DNA from: JAAGZL01 sp964628835
Lineage (GTDB): Bacteria > Pseudomonadota > Gammaproteobacteria > Chromatiales > Chromatiaceae
Direction of reading: 5' to 3'
Assembly: GCA_964628835.1 (NCBI GenBank)
Contig: CAZVME010000019.1
Location: forward strand, 1 to 50,521
Length of the DNA stretch: 50,521 nucleotides
The notes beneath the pieces were generated by a model. It made no database searches, was not told the origin of the DNA, and was given only the letters and a program-made list of their open reading frames with translations. A program made the position numbers and the translations under genes. Every line of letters begins with the position of its first letter. The first letter of the stretch is position 1. Shown here piece by piece: positions 44,232 to 50,521 of this stretch.

Positions 44232-45416
44232 ATGCATCAGGCCAGGGCTGACATAGCGATCTTCGGCGGCGGCATAGCCGGCCTCTGGACCCTGGCGCGT
44301 CTGCGTCAGGCCGGTTTCTCTGCCGTACTGTTTGAATCCAACGCCCTGGGCGGGGTTCAAACCATCGCCTCCCAAGGGATCATCCATGGCGGAGCCAAGT
44401 ATGCCCTCACCGGTAATCTCACAGAATCGGCCCGCGCCATTGGCGCCATGCCGGGGGTGTGGCGTGCCTGTCTTGAGGGTGCTGGCGAGCTGGACCTGAG
44501 CCGGGTGCGGGTTCTTTGTGACCATCAATATCTCTGGTCCAACTCCAGTCTGGTCTCGCGTATGACAGGTTTTTTTGCCAGCAAGGCGATGCGCAGCCGT
44601 ATGACCCCGGTGGGGCCGGATGCTCGGCCTCAGCCATTTCGACACCCTGATTTCAGCGGCACCCTGTATCGACTGGATGAGCAGGTGCTGGATGTGGCCT
44701 CGCTGATTGCGGAGTTGCAGCGTCAGTTTGGTGACCAGTGCTACCGGTTGCAGGAGGATGAACTCCAGCTTCAGGCGCAGGACAGTGGCTCCTATCTGGT
44801 GCGAATTCCGGGGCATGGGGTTGAGTTGGAGGTAGGTCGGCTGATCCTGGCCGCAGGTAAGGGCAATGCCGGGCTGTTAAATAGCTTGGGCCTGAATGCC
44901 CCTGTCATGCAGCTGCGTCCACTGCACATGGTGGTGGTAACTGGCGAGCTGCCGCCACTGTTTGCCCACTGCCTGGGTTCCGGCACCACCCCCCGTATCA
45001 CCATCACCAGCTGCCCTACCTCGGACGGCCTTATGGCCTGGTATCTGGGCGGGCAGCTGGCTGAGGGGGGTAATGATCGCACCCCGGAACAGCAGATTGA
45101 GCAGGCGCGCAGGGAGCTGGTGGAGCTGTTACCCTGGCTGGATTTCACTGCCAGCAACTGGTCCAGCCTGCGTATCGAGCGGGCAGAGCCCAAGACCACG
45201 GGCGGCATGCGCCCGGATGGCTGTTTCCTGCATAGCAATTCCGGTGTCCTCACCGCCTGGCCCACCAAGCTGGCCTTTGCCCCGCGCCTGGCCCAGGAGG
45301 TGCTACAGCAACTACAGCAGGATGGGGTCACCCCTAACCCAGCCGCACTGACGTGCCTGGAGGCCCTGCCGCGTCCCCCACTGGCAACCACCCCATGGGA
45401 GGATGCTTCGGCATGA
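44232..45416 (+). CDS. FAD-dependent oxidoreductase (DAO family)
   Basis: 394-residue flavoprotein with the N-terminal FAD-binding motif IAIFGGGIAGLWTLARLRQA and the DAO-type block GGVQTIASQGIIHGGAKYAL near 38-57. A second dinucleotide-facing segment is RLILAAGKGNAGLL near 200, and the late TTGGMRPDGCF fits the family's C-terminal strand. Likely oxidises a hydroxy acid, an amine or a sugar-related substrate, like glycerol-3-P- or 2-hydroxyglutarate-type enzymes. The exact substrate is unknown. Its last codons overlap the aldo/keto reductase start (ATGA), indicating coupled expression and perhaps a shared pathway. No signal peptide is seen. Confidence 0.8.
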   Translation: MHQARADIAIFGGGIAGLWTLARLRQAGFSAVLFESNALGGVQTIASQGIIHGGAKYALTGNLTESARAIGAMPGVWRACLEGAGELDLSRVRVLCDHQYLWSNSSLVSRMTGFFASKAMRSRMTPVGPDARPQPFRHPDFSGTLYRLDEQVLDVASLIAELQRQFGDQCYRLQEDELQLQAQDSGSYLVRIPGHGVELEVGRLILAAGKGNAGLLNSLGLNAPVMQLRPLHMVVVTGELPPLFAHCLGSGTTPRITITSCPTSDGLMAWYLGGQLAEGGNDRTPEQQIEQARRELVELLPWLDFTASNWSSLRIERAEPKTTGGMRPDGCFLHSNSGVLTAWPTKLAFAPRLAQEVLQQLQQDGVTPNPAALTCLEALPRPPLATTPWEDASA

Positions 45417-46189
45417 TCAAAAGAGCACTTGGTGACACCGGTATCATGGTCAGCCCCCTGGGTCTGGGCACGGTAAAGTTTGGTCGCAATGAGCAGGTGA
45501 AATATCCCAAGCCCTTTGAGATACCCGGAGATACTGAGGTGGTGAGCCTGTTAGCTCAGGCCTCGGAGCTGGGGATAAATCTGCTGGATACCGCCCCGGC
45601 CTATGGCAGCAGTCAGGCTCGGATTGGTCAGCTGCTGCCAGGGCCGCGCGAGCGCTGGGTGCTGGTGTCCAAGGTAGGGGAATTTTTTGAAAACGGGGTC
45701 TCCAGGTTCGACTTCTCCTTTGATACCACCGTCCAGGTGGTGGAGCGCAGCCTACGCACTCTGAATATGGACTATCTGGATCTGGTGCTGATCCATTCGG
45801 ATGGGGATGATCTGGCCATCCTGGAACAGGAGGGGGCGCTGGATGCCCTGCGGGTGCTGAAGGAGAGGGGGCTGATCCGGGCTCACGGTATGTCCAGCAA
45901 GACCCCGGAAGGTGGTTTGCGTACGGTGCAGGAGATGGATGTAGTGATGGCCACCTGCAATCCAGATTACCTGGAGGATATCCCGGTGCTGGAAGCGGCC
46001 GCCGCCGCCAATTGCGGCGTCCTGATCAAGAAGGGCCTGCAGAGTGGCCATGTGAATGGACCGGAAGGAGTGGCCACTGCCATGGAGTTTGTGTTCTCCC
46101 AGCCGGGGGTAAGCAGCATGATCGTTGGCACCATCAACCCGGAACATCTGGAACATAATGTAAAGATATTCGATTCTGTGGTGAAATAG
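45413..46189 (+). CDS. Aldo/keto reductase
   Basis: 258-residue NADPH-dependent aldo/keto reductase with the full catalytic set: Asp and Tyr in NLLDTAPAYGSSQARIG, Lys in LVSKVG, His in LVLIHSDGDD. The end SMIVGTINPEHLEHNV is the cofactor-binding signature. It is somewhat short for the family (usually about 280-330), with few C-terminal loops. ATG 45413 is preferred to 45353 because MIKRALGDTG is the normal family start. GGGAGG lies 10 bases upstream, and it gives a 4-bp overlap with the flavoprotein gene. Substrate unknown. Confidence 0.87.
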   Translation: MIKRALGDTGIMVSPLGLGTVKFGRNEQVKYPKPFEIPGDTEVVSLLAQASELGINLLDTAPAYGSSQARIGQLLPGPRERWVLVSKVGEFFENGVSRFDFSFDTTVQVVERSLRTLNMDYLDLVLIHSDGDDLAILEQEGALDALRVLKERGLIRAHGMSSKTPEGGLRTVQEMDVVMATCNPDYLEDIPVLEAAAAANCGVLIKKGLQSGHVNGPEGVATAMEFVFSQPGVSSMIVGTINPEHLEHNVKIFDSVVK

Positions 46190-46298
46190 GTGTCATGTTT
46201 CATTGGGACCGGAGCCGATTGCGGCGAGATGGTAGAAAAAGCGCACCCAATTACCAGCAATCGACCTCGACCCATTCCAGGCAGATAATTTACTGAAT

Positions 46299-46883
46299 AT
46301 GAAATACGCAGATGCACTTACCAGCGCCATGCGGGACTCGATCCAGTCCAAGCAGGCCTTTATGCAACAGACTGAACAGCTGGCCAATTTTCACCAGGCG
46401 GTGACCAAGGTGGTTGCGGCCTACCGCAATGGTGGGCGGCTGTACATCGCCGGCAATGGCGGTTCTGCCGCAGATGCCCAACACCTGGCGGCCGAGTTCG
46501 TGTGTCGTCTGGGGCGGGACCGGGCTGCACTGCCGGCCGAGGCGCTGACGGTGGACAGCTCCACCCTAACTGCCATCGGCAACGATTATGGCTATGACAA
46601 GATCTTTCAGCGCCAGGTGGAGGGTAAGATGCAGAGCGGAGACCTGTTTCTCGGGATCACCACTTCCGGCAACTCACCCAACATAGTGCAGGCACTGGAG
46701 AAGTGTCGGGAGCTGGGGTTTGTCTCCATCTTGTTTGCCGGCAGGGACGGTGGGGCGGCGGCCGCGCTGGCAGATTACACTATCCTGGCCCAGGGCCATG
46801 ACACCAGGGTGATCCAGGAGCAGCATATCGTATTTGCCCACGCCCTCTGTGCCTGCGTGGAAGATGAGATGTTCCCGCAATAG
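46299..46883 (+). CDS. gmhA: GmhA/DiaA-family sedoheptulose 7-phosphate isomerase
   Basis: 194-residue SIS-domain isomerase converting sedoheptulose 7-phosphate to D-glycero-D-manno-heptose 7-phosphate, the first step of ADP-heptose synthesis. The SIS motifs are YIAGNGGSAADAQHLAAEFV near 49-68 and LFLGITTSGNSPNIVQAL near 110-127. Active-site residues lie in RDRAALPAEALT and TAIGNDYGYDKIF. The late VIQEQHIVFAHALC carries the zinc/acid-base Gln-His. DiaA, a replication regulator of the same family, is an alternative, but the retained active-site motifs and the LPS neighbours favour GmhA. The stop is 4 bp before waaA. Confidence 0.92.
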   Translation: MKYADALTSAMRDSIQSKQAFMQQTEQLANFHQAVTKVVAAYRNGGRLYIAGNGGSAADAQHLAAEFVCRLGRDRAALPAEALTVDSSTLTAIGNDYGYDKIFQRQVEGKMQSGDLFLGITTSGNSPNIVQALEKCRELGFVSILFAGRDGGAAAALADYTILAQGHDTRVIQEQHIVFAHALCACVEDEMFPQ

Positions 46884-46887
46884 TCGG

Positions 46888-48150
46888 ATGCTCCATCTAT
46901 ACACCATACTGTTCTACCTGCTGGTACCAATTATTCTGTTGCGTCTGTTGTGGCGCAGCTTGCGCGCACCGGCCTATCGCCGTCGCTGGTTGGAGCGGTT
47001 TGGCATCTTCCCAAGTTTTAGTGTCGATCAGAGCCTGTGGATCCATGCCGTGTCGGTGGGTGAAGTACAGGCGGCGGAGCGGCTGGTAAGACGGCTACTG
47101 GAGAGTTATCCGGAGTTGCCTCTCGTTATTACCACCACCACCCCAACCGGTTCGGACAGGGTCGGGACCCTGTTTGGAGATAGCGTGCTGCATGTGTATG
47201 TACCCTATGATATCCCGGTAATACTAAAAGGTTTTATTCGGCGCGCCAGGCCATGTCTGTTGGTGATGATGGAGACTGAGATCTGGCCTAACATGCTTGC
47301 CGTATGTGAGAAGAGGGGTATTCCCACAATTCTGGCCAATGCCAGGCTCTCTACCAAGTCTGCGGCCAAGTATGCAAAATGGCCCGAGTTTACACGTGAT
47401 ACCTTCGGTAGGATCGGACTGGTAGCGGCCCAGAGTAGGGCAGATGCAGAGAGGTTTGTGCAGCTCGGGGTAGCTCAAGATCGGATCAGTGTCACCGGCA
47501 GTATGAAGTTTGATGCCAAGTTACCAGCAAGTCTGCTGGAGCGATCTGAGGTGTTGCGGCGGGAGTGGGGTGACCGGCCAGTATGGGTGGCAGCCAGCAC
47601 CCAGGAGGGGGAGGATGAACTAGTCCTGGCAGCTCATCGACATATATGCGCGGCAGTGCCTGGGGCTTTGCTGATTCTGGTGCCGCGGCATCCGGAACGC
47701 TTTGACAAGGTATACGTACTTTGTAAGCGTGGAGGTCTCAACTGTGTCAGGCGCTCCAGTGGCGATAACTGTGGTGCAGATGTGGAAGTGTTTCTGGGCG
47801 ACACCATGGGTGAACTGTCTATGTTTCTGGCGGCGGCTGATACCGCTTTTGTGGGCGGTAGCCTGATTAAACGCGGGGGGCAGAATGTCCTGGAGCCGGC
47901 GGCACTGGGAAAGCCGGTGGTGTTTGGGCCCCATATGTACAACTTTGCCAGCATTAGCGAGTTGTTGCTGGAGCAGGATGCCGCCCGAGTTGTTACCGAT
48001 GCTGAAGGATTGGCGCAGGTGATCGGGCAGTGGTTGACCGATGCCAGCGAACGTTCCCGCGTGGGAGAAAATGGGCGTAGGGTGGTGGAGGAGAATCAGG
48101 GCGCCATGGAGCGGCTGTTTGCTCTGATAGAACGGCATCTAACCCAATAG
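46888..48150 (+). CDS. waaA: WaaA (KdtA) 3-deoxy-D-manno-octulosonate transferase
   Basis: 420-residue inner-membrane GT30 enzyme that attaches Kdo from CMP-Kdo to lipid A precursor. An N-terminal membrane helix (LYTILFYLLVPIILLRLLWR) is followed by IHAVSVGEVQAAERLV with the catalytic Glu, ITTTTPTGSDRV, MMETEIWPNMLAVCEKRGIP and NARLSTKSAAKY. The GT-B C-terminal half has VTGSMKFD, LVPRHPERFDKV and GGSLIKRGGQNVLEPAALGK. ATG 46888 fits the family start; an in-frame ATG at 46834 lies inside gmhA. It converges on the minus-strand phosphate-transport genes. Confidence 0.96.
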   Translation: MLHLYTILFYLLVPIILLRLLWRSLRAPAYRRRWLERFGIFPSFSVDQSLWIHAVSVGEVQAAERLVRRLLESYPELPLVITTTTPTGSDRVGTLFGDSVLHVYVPYDIPVILKGFIRRARPCLLVMMETEIWPNMLAVCEKRGIPTILANARLSTKSAAKYAKWPEFTRDTFGRIGLVAAQSRADAERFVQLGVAQDRISVTGSMKFDAKLPASLLERSEVLRREWGDRPVWVAASTQEGEDELVLAAHRHICAAVPGALLILVPRHPERFDKVYVLCKRGGLNCVRRSSGDNCGADVEVFLGDTMGELSMFLAAADTAFVGGSLIKRGGQNVLEPAALGKPVVFGPHMYNFASISELLLEQDAARVVTDAEGLAQVIGQWLTDASERSRVGENGRRVVEENQGAMERLFALIERHLTQ

Positions 48151-48175
48151 CTCAAACGCCGGCATATCTATGAAT

Positions 48176-48433
48176 CTATGTTTTCTTCGCTTGCTTGAGT
48201 TCCTTTAGTATTTTTATCCCCTTCTTCCGCTGGGCAGAAATAACAGATATCTCTTTTTTCAGCCCTTTGCGGGTTTTTTCGTCATGTTCCTTCTTGAGCT
48301 TGTCCTTTAGTGCATGCTGCTTTTTTTTAAGTTTTTTCAGAACCTGTTTTATTGAATCGTACTTGGTTACCTGCGCCCGCCGCTCTGCACCCAGGAATAT
48401 GCTCAACTTTTCCAAGAGCTTGTTTGTGGCCAT
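48176..48433 (-). CDS. Small lysine-rich coiled-coil protein of unknown function
   Basis: 85-residue protein that is mostly charged helix: KYDSIKQVLKKLKKKQHALK, then KLKKEHDEKTRKGLKKEISV. About a third of its residues are Lys or Arg, with a heptad-like Leu pattern consistent with a coiled coil. No domain is recognised. It starts at ATG 48433, overlapping the stop of the Na+/phosphate cotransporter gene by one base (TGATG), so it is translated from the same message and probably supports phosphate uptake or its regulation. That role is inference from position only. Confidence 0.7.
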   Translation of the reverse strand: MATNKLLEKLSIFLGAERRAQVTKYDSIKQVLKKLKKKQHALKDKLKKEHDEKTRKGLKKEISVISAQRKKGIKILKELKQAKKT

Positions 48434-50247
48434 CAATTCTTCTCCTCGGAATAATTATCCAAAACCTCTTTAATCTCGACTTCGTCTAGTGCCACGCTAC
48501 GTTCTGCCTCTTTTTCATCCGGGTCAGAGGCGGCGAATAGTGTCTCACCCAAGTGGATAAGATTTCGGCAAATATCCTGGCAGTAGGCGCTGTCATTCAT
48601 CAATGATGTGGCCATCTGCACGCTAATGCGGTTTTCCCTGATCAGGCTATCAAGCACACCTGTGGAGATAATATCTCGCTCGCTGATCTCCACCTTAAGC
48701 CGGTCAAGTGACAATATTGTGCCGGCTTCATCGGCGCCACTTTGTAGCATCTTCAGTTCTCGTAGTACCCGCGCGATCTGTATGCGAATAATGTTGTACT
48801 CCTGGAGAATATGTGGATTATCAGACGCCATGTAGACCTTTAGGTTTTTATGCAGATGTTTAATGCCCTTGATCGCCTCTACAATATCGCGTCCTGCCTG
48901 TCGCAGGGTTGAGAGCTCCTCTACCTGCTCTTTACCAACCGAGCCCTGGGCGTGGCTGATGAATTTGATGATGGCCCCGTAGATGGCCTTGATGCGCCGG
49001 TTGTATAGATAATCGATGTCCTGTGTGGTGATCCTGTTGGATGTTGTGATCACATCCTCTAGGGGCTGCTCTGAAAAAAGCGTCTTGCTCTGCAGACCCA
49101 AACCATTGGTGATGATTTCGACCCCCCAGTCATAGAGGCGAGCTGTCTCCTTCTTTACCGCTTCGATAGCGGCATCTGGAATCTCGGCTGAGGAGGCGGA
49201 GAGATAGAGTGGCGTTTCAACATCCGGTGCCGGTGTGGCGAGGACACGCTCGAGAAAGGTTACCAGCCGGCCGATGAAAGGCACCATGACAATAATGCCC
49301 AACAGGTTGAACAGCGTGTGGAATACAGCCAGTTTCAGGGTGTAATTATCCGCAGCAATACCGAGGCCGTTGCTGAGCCAGTCCACTAGCAGGATAAGTT
49401 GCTGGATAATCGCAATGGCGATTATACCGGTAGTCATATTGAAGATGAGGTGGGCGCCAGCAAGGCGCTTGCCTTGCACGTTGGAGCTCATGGCGCCGAG
49501 TATGGCGGTAATGGTGGTACCTACGTTGGAGCCGATGGCCAGCGCCAGGGCGTTATCGTAGGTGATCTGCTGAGCTGCCAGGGCGGTCAACACCAGCACC
49601 AGGGTGGCATGGCTGGACTGCATTATGACTGTGGCCATGATGCCAATCAGGGCGAATACGAACAGTCCTGTGTAGCCTGGAATGGCATACTCTGCTAGAT
49701 CAAGGGTGTGCTTGAATGCCTCGAACCCCTCTTTCATATAATGAATACCAAGAAATAGGAACCCCATCCCGGCTAGGATGTAACCGATACCCTTCAAGGA
49801 TCTGGATTTCTGGAAGATTAGGGTGACCCCGAACACCAGCATCGGCATGGCATAGGCCGAGAGTTTTACCTTGAGACCAAAGCCGGCCACCAGCCAGGCG
49901 CCGGTGGTGGTGCCAAGGTTGGCACCGAAGATGATGCCGATGCCGGCGGCCAGGGTGATCAGCTCGGCGCTGAGAAAGGAGATGGTGATTACCGATACCA
50001 GGGAACTGGACTGCATCAGGGTGGTGGTTACGACACCGAAGCCGATGCTCTTCCACAGCCGGTTGGTGGTGCGCCTCAGCAGTCGCTCCAGGGTCCCGCC
50101 GGTAAAGGCCTTAAATCCCTCCTCCAGTGCCAGCATGCCGAACAGGAATATCGCTACTCCTGCGGAAATCTCCTTGAAATCAGGGCTGAGCCAAAAGCCA
50201 TAGGTAAGCAGCAGGAAAATAGTGGGTAATAATATGTTGCGTATCAT
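48433..50247 (-). CDS. Na+/phosphate cotransporter (NptA/PNaS family) with PhoU-like C-terminus
   Basis: 604-residue integral membrane symporter. The N-terminal 340 residues have about 8-9 hydrophobic helices with the duplicated family motif Q-S-S: VTTTLMQSSSLVSVITISFL near residue 80 and MQSSHATLVLVLTALA near 209. GANLGTTTGAWL and GSNVGTTITAILGAMSS form the paired G-x-N-x-G-T-T motifs. The C-terminal 230 residues are helical and soluble, resembling PhoU-like regulatory domains common in this family. It imports phosphate with sodium. It follows the PiT-type gene, suggesting a phosphate-uptake operon on the minus strand. Confidence 0.93.
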   Translation of the reverse strand: MIRNILLPTIFLLLTYGFWLSPDFKEISAGVAIFLFGMLALEEGFKAFTGGTLERLLRRTTNRLWKSIGFGVVTTTLMQSSSLVSVITISFLSAELITLAAGIGIIFGANLGTTTGAWLVAGFGLKVKLSAYAMPMLVFGVTLIFQKSRSLKGIGYILAGMGFLFLGIHYMKEGFEAFKHTLDLAEYAIPGYTGLFVFALIGIMATVIMQSSHATLVLVLTALAAQQITYDNALALAIGSNVGTTITAILGAMSSNVQGKRLAGAHLIFNMTTGIIAIAIIQQLILLVDWLSNGLGIAADNYTLKLAVFHTLFNLLGIIVMVPFIGRLVTFLERVLATPAPDVETPLYLSASSAEIPDAAIEAVKKETARLYDWGVEIITNGLGLQSKTLFSEQPLEDVITTSNRITTQDIDYLYNRRIKAIYGAIIKFISHAQGSVGKEQVEELSTLRQAGRDIVEAIKGIKHLHKNLKVYMASDNPHILQEYNIIRIQIARVLRELKMLQSGADEAGTILSLDRLKVEISERDIISTGVLDSLIRENRISVQMATSLMNDSAYCQDICRNLIHLGETLFAASDPDEKEAERSVALDEVEIKEVLDNYSEEKN

Positions 50248-50294
50248 AAAGCCCTATTATCGGAAATGGGATCGCCATGAGCCATGGTGGTTGC

Positions 50295-50521
50295 CTAAGG
50301 CAGCATCATACCGCGGATCATAAAGTAGATAAGCGCCGCCATGATACCGGAAACCGGTACCGTGATGACCCAGGCGGCTGCAATCTTCAGCAGGGCGGAA
50401 CGCTTGACCAGTTCGTGACGGTAGACCTTGCCCAGGGCCTTGCGCTCCTTCTTGGTTAGATGCGCCTTGGCGGAATGGTCCTTGAGCTGTTGTAATATGA
50501 TGTACTTGTTATCCACGGAGG
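50295..50521 (-). CDS. Inorganic phosphate transporter (PiT family), C-terminal end
   Basis: 3' end of a gene running off the right edge. The readable part has a cytoplasmic basic segment (LTKKERKALGKVYRHELVKR) followed by the final membrane helix AAWVITVPVSGIMAALIYFM. The AAWVIT-P-S element and short tail are typical of the last helix of PiT-type phosphate permeases. The frame is open to the window edge, so the GTG at 50516 is unlikely to be the true start. It is 47 bp upstream of the Na+/phosphate cotransporter start. Most of the protein is unseen, so the identification is moderate. Confidence 0.68.
   Translation of the reverse strand, partial: SVDNKYIILQQLKDHSAKAHLTKKERKALGKVYRHELVKRSALLKIAAAWVITVPVSGIMAALIYFMIRGMMLP

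Noticed and set aside
1..50521. CRISPR array, tRNA or rRNA genes, phage genes
   Set aside because: No regularly spaced repeats, no tRNA-like T-loop/anticodon arrangement and no phage structural or integrase motifs were seen.

Overview
The window is from a Gram-negative bacterium, most likely a gammaproteobacterium. It carries lipopolysaccharide (LPS) inner-core genes in an order resembling the Pseudomonas aeruginosa core locus: waaG, waaP, a wapP-like kinase, a two-domain kinase, a carbamoyltransferase, and later hldE. It also carries waaA, gmhA and ugd. The species cannot be fixed from the sequence. The phosphate-transport genes at the right end are ordinary chromosomal neighbours.

Layout. 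(1) 1-5331: left core block, with a WaaG C-terminal part that looks frameshifted, WaaP, two further sugar-kinase-like proteins and a NodU/CmcH-type carbamoyltransferase. (2) 5332-17540: an accessory block on both strands. It has two paralogous adenylation-carrier-thioesterase proteins in opposite orientation, two sulfotransferases, a pyruvyl-transferase-like protein, a TPR/GT9-like protein and an odd amidohydrolase. Between them lie decayed IS3 and IS4 transposases and a broken acuI/yhdH-type reductase. (3) 17541-21464: IS5 debris, then a second, intact waaG-waaP pair and a GT2 glycosyltransferase. (4) 22306-31271: Wzx flippase, sulfotransferase, glycosyltransferases, Wzy-like polymerase and an asparagine-synthase-like protein, mostly overlapping or tightly spaced. 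(5) 31376-34569: an ATP-grasp/SDR fusion and a BKACE-family enzyme. (6) 35332-39757: a PglC/PglD/PglE/PglF-like set, predicted to make UDP-di-N-acetylbacillosamine (or a close relative) and load it on undecaprenyl phosphate. A PglA-like transferase lies upstream at 30156. (7) 39827-48150: right core block, with two more LPS-kinase-like proteins, HldE, Ugd, an FAD oxidoreductase, an aldo/keto reductase, GmhA and WaaA. (8) 48176-50521, minus strand: PiT phosphate permease end, Na+/phosphate cotransporter and a small lysine-rich protein.

How it fits together. GmhA and HldE supply ADP-heptose. WaaA attaches Kdo. WaaG and the WaaP-like kinases build and phosphorylate the core. The central island would make a Wzx/Wzy-dependent O-antigen started on a bacillosamine-type sugar and heavily decorated: sulfation, pyruvylation, carbamoylation, amide formation and probably a carrier-bound acyl or aminoacyl group. 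The most unusual parts are the two A-PCP-TE proteins with a cysteine in the thioesterase nucleophile position, the amidohydrolase beside one of them, and the ATP-grasp/SDR fusion next to the BKACE enzyme. Together they suggest an uncharacterised glycan-acylation pathway. That function is inference; the domain assignments rest on visible motifs.
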